A stretch of 64,000 nucleotides of DNA from Streptococcaceae bacterium AF54-32pH5A (GTDB taxonomy: Bacteria; Bacillota; Bacilli; Lactobacillales; Streptococcaceae): the NCBI GenBank assembly GCA_027682205.1, contig JAQDAD010000001.1:372001-436000 (forward strand), in the 5' to 3' direction. The notes under the pieces are model-generated. The model was not told the origin of the DNA and made no database searches. It was given only the letters and a program-made list of their open reading frames with translations. Shown in pieces: positions 10,298-17,727 of the stretch. Every line of letters starts with the position of its first letter. Within the stretch, counting starts at the first letter, position 1. The translations under genes and the position numbers were made by a program.

Positions 10298-10332
10298 TTA
10301 ATCTTCATTATAACATTTTCTCATCATATAGA

Positions 10333-10359
10333 AAATCCTAGAATGAAATTCTAGGATTT
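10333..10359 (-). terminator. Rho-independent terminator after the DUF4176-like gene
   Basis: A perfect 12-bp stem, AAATCCTAGAAT / ATTCTAGGATTT, with a 3-base loop, followed on the minus strand by TTTTC. It should stop transcripts coming from 11.5 kb before they enter the broken toxin gene. Confidence 0.8.
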
Positions 10360-10364
10360 GTATG

Positions 10365-10676
10365 TCATTTTTTGAAGTCTTCTACGGTGAAGTGGTCATA
10401 GGTGATTTTTGAGACTTCCTCATCATAACGACTCAAAAAGTCTTGAAATCTACGATCGATGTAACCAAAGAATAGAACTTCATCTATATCCTCTTTGTTA
10501 AAGAAGATAATGTTTTGATTAATGAGTCCTAGCGGAAGACTGACAGCTCCAAAATCAAAATAACCTTGCTTGCCGTCCTTTTCAGTAACTGGACAATGAT
10601 TAATAATCATGACAGGCTCTACACCTTCTCGCACTCGAACAACACTCCCAATCGGTAAAGCAGTACGTTCTGACAT
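10365..10676 (-). CDS. DUF4176-like small protein
   Basis: This 103-residue protein opens with LPIGSVVRVREG. It continues with PVMIINHCPV, GYFDFGAVSLPLG and FFNKEDIDEVLFFGYIDRRF. That pattern matches what I remember of the DUF4176 family (PF13780), small proteins often found beside type VII secretion effectors (LXG and related) in streptococci and enterococci. Its molecular role is not known to me. Its ATG overlaps the stop codon of the 10676-11482 membrane-protein gene (TGATG), so the two are translationally coupled. A strong terminator follows. Confidence 0.65.
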   Translation of the reverse strand: MSERTALPIGSVVRVREGVEPVMIINHCPVTEKDGKQGYFDFGAVSLPLGLINQNIIFFNKEDIDEVLFFGYIDRRFQDFLSRYDEEVSKITYDHFTVEDFKK

Positions 10677-11482
10677 CAGTTTTCTCCTTCTAAATACTTC
10701 CTAGCTTCCTGAACATAAAAGAGTTCTGGATTTTCATGGGCGATGCTTTCAAACAAACTACGGGCACGAGCTTCATCTCCTTTTAATTGGGCATTGAGAG
10801 CGCCGTAATAAGAAAACATGATTCGAGCTAGATTACTTTCTGGTTCAGTGGTGTCGAAGTAGTCATTCACTTCTTTATTGAACACAATATCTTTTATGGC
10901 TTGGGCTTGAGCAACGAGTTTAGCCTTACCACCTTTCGAATCTGGTGCCTTGGACAATTGTTCCTCAAAGAAAGCAATATCTTGTGCATCTTGAAGATGA
11001 ATAGACACTTTTAATAGTTCAAAGCTTGATATTAAAAATGTATAGTCTCTTAATCTACCCCAAATTTTTTTCAAATTATACTTGGACATATTTTCCTTGG
11101 CAGATTGAAAATCTCCTTTTAGATAAGCCACTTGACCTTGGATAAATTGAAAATACTCACGATATGTTGTCCTAAAAATCTTAATGGATTTCTCGGATTG
11201 AACCCTGAACATGTCTACATAGAGCTTAAGATTAATAGCATCGTTTAACACTAGATAAATAACTTTGTTTAGGACAAAACGTAGGTATAAAACTAGACTA
11301 GCAATTAGTACTACTACTACTAATAATATTACTCCCCACTTTTTGGTATCACTTTGGAAAATTAAAAATACAGCCAACACATCCAAAACAAGTCCAATAA
11401 TTGAGCTAATTTGACTAATAGTCTCAATTTGTAGAAGAATATTCTCTGTCGCCCTACTTACTATTTTTTTTACTAATTTCAT
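10676..11482 (-). CDS. Membrane protein, candidate immunity protein, paralogue 3
   Basis: The 268-residue protein is related over its full length to the one at 7519-8319. The N-terminus [13 protein letters not shown] and the middle block [22 protein letters not shown] are shared, and the last 105 residues are almost identical. Two hydrophobic helices (about 23-44 and 48-70) are the most divergent part. A soluble helical region follows. It begins only 3 bases after the orphan hydrophobic tail cassette at 11486-11758, fitting a toxin-tail/immunity pair. It overlaps the DUF4176-like gene by one base. Immunity function is inferred from layout alone. Confidence 0.75.
   Translation of the reverse strand: MKLVKKIVSRATENILLQIETISQISSIIGLVLDVLAVFLIFQSDTKKWGVILLVVVVLIASLVLYLRFVLNKVIYLVLNDAINLKLYVDMFRVQSEKSIKIFRTTYREYFQFIQGQVAYLKGDFQSAKENMSKYNLKKIWGRLRDYTFLISSFELLKVSIHLQDAQDIAFFEEQLSKAPDSKGGKAKLVAQAQAIKDIVFNKEVNDYFDTTEPESNLARIMFSYYGALNAQLKGDEARARSLFESIAHENPELFYVQEARKYLEGEN
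10688..11005. repeat. Near-identical direct repeat, copy B (3' part of paralogue 3)
   Basis: Partner of 7525-7842 at an offset of 3163 bases, almost identical over about 318 bases. It covers the 3' half of the gene and stops at the AAGATG.AT.GA boundary upstream, where the sequences diverge sharply. Confidence 0.85.
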
Positions 11483-11485
11483 ATG

Positions 11486-11758
11486 TTACTCCCCTTTATT
11501 ATTAAAAATAGATATTCCAATAAGGATGCTAGTTAATCCTCCTAGTAATTTTGCAGTTAGCACAGCTCCTGCAGCAGTGATAGCTGAAGGAGCAACTGCT
11601 ACAGCAACAATAACAGCTCCTATTGCGAAAATAGACTCTCCGGGGTGTTCTGCGACATAGTCAAATGTCCTTTGGAGATGATCCACCTTCCTCACTCCCG
11701 TCTCATTAGTCGTCTTAACTGTTGCGTAGTCTTGTTTGACCTGGTTATGTTCCTTCAC
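11486..11758 (-). CDS. Orphan toxin C-terminal cassette with hydrophobic tail
   Basis: The 90-residue frame begins, with a GTG and no visible ribosome binding site, at VKEHNQVKQDYATVKTTNE. This repeats the core ending of the broken gene at 9160-10297 and reaches VDHL. It then switches to a different tail: an EHPGE motif, then IGAVIVAVAVAPSAITAAGAV and about 30 more hydrophobic residues ending FNNKGE. The upstream part of the gene is missing: an in-frame stop lies just before 11770. It therefore looks like a silent spare C-terminus awaiting recombination with a full-length gene, or a relic. A membrane-protein gene follows after 3 bases. Confidence 0.6.
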   Translation of the reverse strand: MKEHNQVKQDYATVKTTNETGVRKVDHLQRTFDYVAEHPGESIFAIGAVIVAVAVAPSAITAAGAVLTAKLLGGLTSILIGISIFNNKGE

Positions 11759-11769
11759 ATAGGTGACGT
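11677..11769. repeat. Toxin-core ending repeat, copy 2
   Basis: Second copy of the block at 9336-9428 (offset 2341). Upstream of about 11770 the similarity to the longer gene stops and unrelated sequence begins. Confidence 0.85.
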
Positions 11770-11791
11770 ACGGTAAGAACTTATATCAGTT

Positions 11792-11836
11792 TTATCTTTC
11801 TAAATAGCTCTTCGTTTCCTGTACATAAAGTTGTAA
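11792..11836 (-). pseudogene. 3' scrap of a fourth membrane-protein paralogue
   Basis: On the minus strand the codons read LQLYVQETKSYLER then stop. This matches the C-termini of the three paralogues ([13 protein letters not shown]). No longer reading frame of the family continues upstream, so only about 14 codons survive. It lies just ahead of the orphan tail cassette, repeating the order immunity end / toxin tail / immunity seen elsewhere in the island. Confidence 0.55.
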
Positions 11837-11885
11837 ATATTTAATGTAGACATACGACTATTTTAAAGTTATTTCATATTTAAGG

Positions 11886-13160
11886 CTACTTCCCCTTCAG
11901 TGCTTCAAACTTAGCTTTCATGGTTGGATTCTTCCGTGTTAGTTTTTTAACCGAAACATCTTCCAATTTATTGTTTGCGAGGCGGAGTTGATTTTCAGAT
12001 GTGGTTAGGAACTTCTTGACTTCCTCCATACGCTTTATAGCCTTGTCGATTTCATCGATGGCTTTACCGAAGTTGGTCGAAGCTGAATTATAGTTTTTAG
12101 CAAATGCTACTTTAAAGGCATCCAAGTCTTCCTCAAAATGCGTAATATCAACATTCTGCTCACGGACAAGTGCTAACTCCTGCTTGTATTTTAGAGAATT
12201 AAGCGCAGCATTTCGTAAGAGCCCAATCAACTGGATAAAGAACTGGGGACGAACCACATACATCTTTTCATACTCATGACTGACATCCACGATACCCGTG
12301 TTAAAGTAGTCGTTATCCGCCTCAAGCATAGATACCAAAACGGCATACTCACAGTTCTTCTCCCGACGGTCCTTGTCCAATTCCTTGTAAAAATCTGCAT
12401 TCTTATGCTTCTTCTCTGTTCCGTCCGCTTCATTTTTCATCTCAAACATGATAGAAATGATTTCCACTCCATTTTCATCACATTCACGGAAGATAAAGTC
12501 GCCTTTAGACCCACGCTCAGAAACCTTGTTATCCTTCTCAAAGTAGGCATTGGGAAAGGCAAAACTGCGGACCTTATTAAACTCACTTTCCGCATAATGT
12601 TCCAGACTTTCCCCGATGGCTTTTGTAGATTGTTGAGCTTTGAAATTCTTGTAAAATTCGACCTGCTCACTGGCCGCCTTAAGTTGAGCTTCGTAATTTT
12701 GCTTAACAGAAGCAAGAGAAAGCTCGTTCTCCTTTTCCTGCAATAGCAGCTGATTTTTGACCTGATCGCGCTCTTTTTCTAGGTCAGAGAGGGTCTTTTG
12801 CAGTTGATTTTCATGCTCTAAACGCAAGGTAGCCAATTGGTTTTCCAAGGCCTGTACTTCCTTATCCTTTGCCAATAAAGCCTCATGACTTGTTTGTTCA
12901 ACTTCTTTCTTAGCCAGTTCTTTCTCTGTATCAAAGTTTTGGATTTGACTCTTTAATTGCGCAATTTCTTGGTCTTTTTGAGCCAGTTTAGTCTGTTGTT
13001 CATTCACGGCCTTTTGCTCAGCCAAGGCTAGTTCCTGCTTCATGCGATCATGTAGTTCCTTATCAAACTCTGTCGTTCTCACCTGAGATAAGAGTTCAGC
13101 ATACTGACTCTCATTTACTGTAAAAACTTCTCCACAGTTGGGGCACTTGATTTCGTTCAT
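11886..13160 (-). CDS. DUF2130 family coiled-coil protein
   Basis: The 424-residue protein starts with a small zinc-ribbon-like segment (IKCPNCGEVF, two cysteines of a CxxC pair). A long charged coiled coil follows (about residues 20-180, rich in Lys, Glu, Gln). After it comes a conserved globular region with GSKGDFIFRE, MFEMKNEADGTEKKHKN and CEYAVLVSMLEADNDYF. This layout is the DUF2130 (PF09903) family; the globular part resembles nuclease-like folds in its D...E.K pattern, but activity is unproven. It is a common streptococcal gene of unknown role. It is probably transcribed with, or just after, metY. Confidence 0.8.
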   Translation of the reverse strand: MNEIKCPNCGEVFTVNESQYAELLSQVRTTEFDKELHDRMKQELALAEQKAVNEQQTKLAQKDQEIAQLKSQIQNFDTEKELAKKEVEQTSHEALLAKDKEVQALENQLATLRLEHENQLQKTLSDLEKERDQVKNQLLLQEKENELSLASVKQNYEAQLKAASEQVEFYKNFKAQQSTKAIGESLEHYAESEFNKVRSFAFPNAYFEKDNKVSERGSKGDFIFRECDENGVEIISIMFEMKNEADGTEKKHKNADFYKELDKDRREKNCEYAVLVSMLEADNDYFNTGIVDVSHEYEKMYVVRPQFFIQLIGLLRNAALNSLKYKQELALVREQNVDITHFEEDLDAFKVAFAKNYNSASTNFGKAIDEIDKAIKRMEEVKKFLTTSENQLRLANNKLEDVSVKKLTRKNPTMKAKFEALKGK

Positions 13161-13216
13161 ATTTTTCCTCTTTCTAGACTTCTGTAACCATTATATCATG
13201 CTTAAAGGAAAATCAA

Positions 13217-13242
13217 AAACAGTGAGCCGAAACCCACTGTTT
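13217..13242 (-). terminator. Terminator after metY
   Basis: Stem AAACAGTG / CACTGTTT with a 10-base loop, followed on the minus strand by TTTTTGATTTTCC. It lies between metY and the DUF2130 gene. Confidence 0.65.
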
Positions 13243-13253
13243 ATCTGTTTACT

Positions 13254-14534
13254 TTATACTTTTTCCAAGGCCAAGCGCAAGTCTTCAATCAAATCATCTA
13301 CATTTTCAAGACCGATAGACAAGCGAATTTGGTTTGGTGTGATACCTGCAGATTCTAGGTCCTTTTCAGACAACTGTCCATGAGTTGTTGTGGCTGGATG
13401 GACCACGAGGGACTTGGCGTCTGCAACATTGGCTAAATCAGAGAATATTTCAAGATTATCAATCACCTTACGAGCTTCTGCTTCTCCACCTTTGACATGG
13501 AAGGTAAAGATTGAACCCACACCTTTTGGCAAGTATTTCTCAGCCAAAGCACGGTAAGGACTGTCAGCTAGTTTTGGATAGTTGACTTTTTCTACCTTAG
13601 GATGGTTAACAAGGAAATCCACGATTTTCTCTGTGTTTTGAATATGGCGTTCTACACGAAGCGAAAGCGTTTCGAGTCCTTGGAGCAAGAGGAAAGCATT
13701 AAATGGAGACAAGGCTGCACCTGTATCACGAAGCAATTGAACACGAACAGCGATGATAAAGGCTGCTGCCCCAACATCACGAGTATAGCTCAAGTTGTGG
13801 TAGCTAGGATCTTCCTCTACAAATTGAGGAAATTTCCCTGAAGCTTCCCAGTCAAAACGACCACTATCCACGATAACACCACCAATAGTCGTACCATGAC
13901 CACCGATAAACTTAGTTGCTGAGTGGACTGCAATATCAACACCGTGAGAGAAGACGTTAATCAAATATGGTGTGGCAAAAGTATTGTCAGAAACGAGAGG
14001 AATCTTGTGTTTATGCGCAATCTCAGCCAATTTTTCCAAGTCAGGAATGTTAATCAAGGGATTCCCTAAGGTTTCAATCAAGACAAGCTTTGTATTGTCA
14101 TTGATAGCTGCTTCTACTTCCTCCAAATTATCAACATCGACAAAGGTTGTTGTGATACCATAACGAGGAAGGGTTTCTTTCAAGAGATTGAAGGTTCCAC
14201 CGTAAATGGTTGAAGCTGCTACTACGTGGTCACCTGCGTGAGCAAGAGCCAAAATAGTGTAGGTTACGGCAGCCATACCTGATGCTGTTGCAAGAGCCCC
14301 AACACCACCTTCTAGAGCAGCGATTCTTTCTTCAAAGGCAGCTGTTGTAGGATTGGTAATACGGGTATAGATATTGCCTGGTTTTCTCAAGGCAAAAAGA
14401 TCCGCCCCTTCCTGCGTGTCATCAAATACAAAGGATGTTGTCTGATAAATCGGCACTGCACGAGACTTGGTAGCTGGATCTACAACTTGACCAGCATGTA
14501 ATTGTAGGGTTTCAAATTTAAATTCACGAGTCAT
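13254..14534 (-). CDS. metY: O-acetylhomoserine sulfhydrylase (PLP-dependent)
   Basis: This 426-residue Cys/Met metabolism enzyme of fold type I joins sulfide (or a thiol) to O-acetylhomoserine to make homocysteine. It may also act as cysteine synthase. The PLP lysine is Lys208 in HSATKFIGGHG. Other family blocks are LQLHAGQ, YTRITNPTTAAFEERIAALE and VSDNTFATPYL. The ATG at MTREFKF is preferred because GGAGGT lies 6 bases upstream; an earlier in-frame ATG eight codons back overlaps that site. It stands as its own transcription unit with a terminator. Confidence 0.93.
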   Translation of the reverse strand: MTREFKFETLQLHAGQVVDPATKSRAVPIYQTTSFVFDDTQEGADLFALRKPGNIYTRITNPTTAAFEERIAALEGGVGALATASGMAAVTYTILALAHAGDHVVAASTIYGGTFNLLKETLPRYGITTTFVDVDNLEEVEAAINDNTKLVLIETLGNPLINIPDLEKLAEIAHKHKIPLVSDNTFATPYLINVFSHGVDIAVHSATKFIGGHGTTIGGVIVDSGRFDWEASGKFPQFVEEDPSYHNLSYTRDVGAAAFIIAVRVQLLRDTGAALSPFNAFLLLQGLETLSLRVERHIQNTEKIVDFLVNHPKVEKVNYPKLADSPYRALAEKYLPKGVGSIFTFHVKGGEAEARKVIDNLEIFSDLANVADAKSLVVHPATTTHGQLSEKDLESAGITPNQIRLSIGLENVDDLIEDLRLALEKV

Positions 14535-14661
14535 TTCACGACCTCCAAATAACTTCATTACGGATATTTATTGTATCATCTTGCGCTAGCCTTTTCCAAT
14601 ACCGTTTTTCTATATTTTGATATAAGGAACAACTATGACTAGTCTTAACCTCAAACAAAAA

Positions 14662-14680
14662 AGCACGATTGACTCGTGCT
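14662..14680 (-). terminator. Terminator after the formate/nitrite channel gene
   Basis: Perfect 7-bp stem AGCACGA / TCGTGCT, 5-base loop, followed on the minus strand by TTTTTTG. It lies just past the channel gene's stop codon. Confidence 0.8.
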
Positions 14681-14687
14681 CATTTCT

Positions 14688-15485
14688 TTAATCGACATAA
14701 GTATCTTCGTTTTTATTGAGGAAGGCATATGGTAAGCCCATCAAGAGGCCACCTCCAATGAAGTTCCCGATAAAGGTTACACCCCAGTGACGAAGGATAT
14801 TAGGAATGTCAAAGTTTGCAATGGAGTCAGCAGCAACACTGAACTTAACAATCGCAAAAAAAGCAAAGTTCGCAGCAATGTGTTCGTTTGTTAAGAATAC
14901 AAACATGTAAATTGCTGATAAAACAAGCCAAAGTTTGGCTCCACCGTCTTTCACCAAAACGAATGAAAGAATGGCAATGTTTACAAAGATATTCGCTAAA
15001 ATACCTTCAAGCAAGACTAGCTCATTGGAACGGCTTAACTTCATCTCTACAACCCCTGAGATGAAACTATCATGAGTCAGATTTGCATAGGCTGCTGAGT
15101 GGGCAAAGCCCCAACCTGCTATCAGAGCACCAATGAGGTTAAAGAAGGTACAGTATAGTAAAATCTCAGCTGTTTTTCTCCAAGAGATTTTCTTCAAAAA
15201 ACTACCCGCAGTTAAGAACATCATGTTTGAAGTTACCAACTCAGCATTCAAGAAAACAATGTAGGCCAATCCCCAAGCAAAAACAAATGGGAAGAGGAAA
15301 CGTCCGCTACCTGGCGCTATTTTATTAATCAAGTCAGCTCCAACTGCACCCGCAGCCGTACTAAATGTTAGAAAGGCACCTGCAAACATAGAACGAATCG
15401 CATATTTGAATTTACTTTGACTATAAAGACTTTCTTTCTTCTTACAAGCAAATTCAATCTTTGAGATAAATTCTGAAGAGACCAT
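14688..15485 (-). CDS. Formate/nitrite transporter (FNT) family channel
   Basis: The 265-residue integral membrane protein has about six hydrophobic helices. FNT blocks are visible: RSMFAGAFLTFSTAAG near residue 32, AELVTSNMMFLTAG near 85 and NEHIAANFAFF near 200. FNT channels move small monocarboxylates such as formate or lactate, or nitrite, across the membrane as pentamers. In a fermenting streptococcus formate is the likeliest substrate, but residues alone do not settle this. It has its own promoter and terminator. Confidence 0.88.
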   Translation of the reverse strand: MVSSEFISKIEFACKKKESLYSQSKFKYAIRSMFAGAFLTFSTAAGAVGADLINKIAPGSGRFLFPFVFAWGLAYIVFLNAELVTSNMMFLTAGSFLKKISWRKTAEILLYCTFFNLIGALIAGWGFAHSAAYANLTHDSFISGVVEMKLSRSNELVLLEGILANIFVNIAILSFVLVKDGGAKLWLVLSAIYMFVFLTNEHIAANFAFFAIVKFSVAADSIANFDIPNILRHWGVTFIGNFIGGGLLMGLPYAFLNKNEDTYVD

Positions 15486-15515
15486 AAAAAACTCCTAAAA
15501 CTTTTATTTGTGAAT

Positions 15516-15524
15516 ATTATAACA
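15516..15524 (-). promoter_or_regulatory. Extended -10 promoter for the FNT gene
   Basis: On the minus strand the sequence reads TGTTATAAT, a perfect -10 with the TGn extension, about 35 bases before the FNT start codon. The -35 box is weak. Confidence 0.55.
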
Positions 15525-15609
15525 TAAAACACGCATTTTGAAAAGCCTTTCTTGTATCCGTTTTCCATAAAGAAAATCAAGGTATTGGGGAATTCCATAA
15601 ATCTCTCCT

Positions 15610-15957
15610 TTATCCATTAAAAGAAAAACACTTCAACTTTTCAAATTGATCATCTAAAAATTCAAACTCAAATAGATGCCAGTCATCGAAGGTTTGCTCA
15701 CAATAACTAACTGTTCCTTGATTGTAATCAATGATGGGTTTCCCCAGCTTGTTCTTCACATCTTCCTCACTGACATCTCCATACATTTCCTTAAGACCAG
15801 CAAGCATGAAGTTGATGATTCTATTGATATTTTTCCGATAATTTTTTGCTAACAACTGAACTTTATCCATAAATCCACAATCAGGCTCCTCGTCCCAAAC
15901 AAAGATCACTCCTTCATACTCATAAGTATATTGCTGCAAACTCTCATCAAAATTCAT
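15610..15957 (-). CDS. Small acidic protein, possible immunity protein
   Basis: I do not recognise the family with confidence. The 115-residue soluble protein is rich in acidic and aromatic residues: YEYEGVIFVWDEEPDCG near the start and LFEFEFLDD near the end. Small size, acidity and its place in a run of SUKH/SMI1-like genes suggest an immunity protein to a contact-dependent toxin, but that is by association only. It starts 29 bases after the next gene. Confidence 0.55.
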   Translation of the reverse strand: MNFDESLQQYTYEYEGVIFVWDEEPDCGFMDKVQLLAKNYRKNINRIINFMLAGLKEMYGDVSEEDVKNKLGKPIIDYNQGTVSYCEQTFDDWHLFEFEFLDDQFEKLKCFSFNG

Positions 15958-15986
15958 TTTTCACTCTCCAAATATACCTACAACGA

Positions 15987-16328
15987 TTAAAACATATCAT
16001 CATAATGTTCACATGCTTGTTGCACAAACTCGAAAATATTCAAAGATATGGGTTTCATTTCCAGTGAGCCTAATGCCCCCAAATCATTCATATAAATGGT
16101 ATCGTCAGAATCTTTCTTTATAAAAAAAGCGATATCCCCATCTTGCCCAATCAGGAAAAAATCTGGTTCCCACTCTTCTATTTGATAGGTGGAGTTTCTT
16201 TCTAACAAATCTAACCTCGAATATAAGGTAATACCTGTATTCTCTATGACAAAGTCTCCTGCTTTGTCGATTTTGCTCAAGAATTCTGCGTATAGGTTTG
16301 GAAGTACCAAGTCAATCTGATTATTCAT
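15987..16328 (-). CDS. SMI1/KNR4 (SUKH)-like small protein
   Basis: This 113-residue protein has features of the SMI1/KNR4 superfamily: YAEFLSKIDKAGDFVIENTG at the N-terminus, a tryptophan-bearing EEWEPDFFLIGQDGDIAFFI centre and an acidic tail. SUKH proteins in bacteria often neutralise polymorphic toxins. No toxin gene lies next to it here. Assignment rests on pattern resemblance, not an alignment. Confidence 0.6.
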   Translation of the reverse strand: MNNQIDLVLPNLYAEFLSKIDKAGDFVIENTGITLYSRLDLLERNSTYQIEEWEPDFFLIGQDGDIAFFIKKDSDDTIYMNDLGALGSLEMKPISLNIFEFVQQACEHYDDMF

Positions 16329-16365
16329 TGTCAGCTCCTATTCTATTTCTCCCACTGCGAAAGCT

Positions 16366-16561
16366 CTATACCTCATCTTCACCTAGTTCTCTAAAATGTG
16401 AAATATGGTAGCCAAAATAACATTTCCCCGATTTTCCTATGAAGATTCCATGTCCAGCCATATTGGCAATTTCTCCCAAGAATATCATACGATAAATCTT
16501 TCAACATACTGACCAGCTTCCTCTCACATTGAAAAGATACCATTAAAACTGAAGGATCATC
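16366..16561 (-). pseudogene. Frameshifted remnant of an immunity-like gene
   Basis: On the minus strand one frame reads DDPSVLMVSFQCERKLVSML then KDLSYDILG. A frame change near 16473-16480 gives GEIANMAGHGIFIGKSGK, then CYFGYHISHFRELGEDEV and a stop. Joined, these make the last 65 or so residues of a small globular protein. An in-frame stop precedes the first part and no start is visible. It fills the space between two small intact genes and fits decay of one member of the local array. Confidence 0.5.
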
Positions 16562-16580
16562 TTACATGCATCATACATTA

Positions 16581-17210
16581 TCAAATTTTATAGTTTTCGA
16601 TTTCTTCTCTACTCATACCTACAAGTTCTGTCGTCCACAAGCCTACAATGTCCGACAAGACTGAATCACAGGCATATTCTTCTTCACTATCTGTATACTT
16701 ACAGAAAAAGACGGGCTCCCTTGTCGCCGATTGATAAAATGTCATGGCTACTTCTTCTAGTTTTTCAGGGTTGAAATCAAGTGATAGTTTTTGCGCCATA
16801 TTTGCTCGCACTTGATCCCAATCTTCCTGCTTAGCCTGATAGCTTTCTCGTATTTTAGCCACATAACCTTTACAAAATGCTTTCAATAAGTCTGTGTTCT
16901 GATAAAGATACAGACAACTAAAATCCGAAATACAACCTGCGTGAAGTAGAAATGTCAGTAAGTCATCCAGACTTTCTGCTACTCTTCCAACTTGGCCCTC
17001 ACTTCCGATAAAGCCTATGCTGTTATCTTCGAGAAAAACATATTCGCCCCCACTACCGTCTTGAGCAAATGCCCTACAGGCAAGAGAGTATTCCTCATTG
17101 TTCCCTGAAAACTGGACTTCACTTATCTTGTCATAAAAATAAATATCACATTCAGTCATCAGTAAGGTCCTTAACTGTTCATTTTCTCTGACTTCTTGTA
17201 GCTTATCCAT
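16581..17210 (-). CDS. SUKH (SMI1/KNR4)-like immunity protein
   Basis: This 209-residue soluble protein contains FAQDGSGGEYVFLEDNSIGF followed by GQVGRVAESLDDLLTFLLH, a pattern I associate with SUKH-type immunity proteins. The rest is helical and acidic. The ATG at MDKLQEV follows an AAAGGAATGATC-like site; a start two codons earlier is possible. The nearest toxin-like sequences are 5 kb away at 9-12 kb, so it is an orphan here. Function as immunity protein is inferred. Confidence 0.6.
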   Translation of the reverse strand: MDKLQEVRENEQLRTLLMTECDIYFYDKISEVQFSGNNEEYSLACRAFAQDGSGGEYVFLEDNSIGFIGSEGQVGRVAESLDDLLTFLLHAGCISDFSCLYLYQNTDLLKAFCKGYVAKIRESYQAKQEDWDQVRANMAQKLSLDFNPEKLEEVAMTFYQSATREPVFFCKYTDSEEEYACDSVLSDIVGLWTTELVGMSREEIENYKI

Positions 17211-17236
17211 GATCATTCCTTTCTTAAACTAAACAC

Positions 17237-17653
17237 TTATCCATCTATTACAATTCTAATATGGTAGTTTTTAGTTTCATTCTTTAGATTCTTCACAAGG
17301 AGATCATTCTGTTTTGATTTGCCACAGAAAAATGATAGAGTCTTTCTGTTTTTCTGTTCAATAAACACATGATACCTTGCCCCATTCAATTTGACACTTC
17401 GAATATATTTGACTTCAATCCTTTTGATGTTATTCAGCGGAATGATTCGCTTCACAAATACGAAAGCATTGTGAATATAAAGTCTCCCATTGGCAATGTG
17501 AAATGGGGCAAAAAAATTACCACCACTACGACGGACAATTATAAAACGTCGCCAAAAGATTAGTAAAAGAATAGAGGTTAATAAGTAAAAGGCAAAACTA
17601 AAGACAGGACTTTCCCACATCATTTTCATTCCAATCCAAAAATATTCGAACAT
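17237..17653 (-). CDS. Membrane-anchored protein with a small PH-like C-terminal domain
   Basis: The 138-residue protein has one or two hydrophobic segments (about residues 15-38), a basic WRRFIIVRR stop-transfer region, and then a beta-rich part (FAPFHIANGRLYIHN, IIPLNNIKRIEVKYI). This resembles YcxB/bacterial PH-like domains. Family not certain. It lies 20 bases upstream of the SUKH-like gene in the same direction and is probably in one transcript with it. Confidence 0.5.
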   Translation of the reverse strand: MFEYFWIGMKMMWESPVFSFAFYLLTSILLLIFWRRFIIVRRSGGNFFAPFHIANGRLYIHNAFVFVKRIIPLNNIKRIEVKYIRSVKLNGARYHVFIEQKNRKTLSFFCGKSKQNDLLVKNLKNETKNYHIRIVIDG

Positions 17654-17690
17654 GTATTATTCTCCTTTGAATGATGACTCTATTTGAGAA

Positions 17691-17722
17691 AAAACCAGTG
17701 AAAAATACAATTCACTGGTTTT
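17691..17722 (-). terminator. Terminator after gyrA-srtA
   Basis: Perfect 12-bp stem AAAACCAGTGAA / TTCACTGGTTTT with an 8-base loop and A/T runs on both sides. It lies just past the srtA stop codon and ends the gyrA-srtA operon. Confidence 0.85.
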
Positions 17723-17727
17723 TGAGG

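Noticed and set aside
14535..14661. SAM riboswitch or T-box ahead of metY
   Set aside because: The stretch before metY is too short and shows no T-box sequence or riboswitch core.
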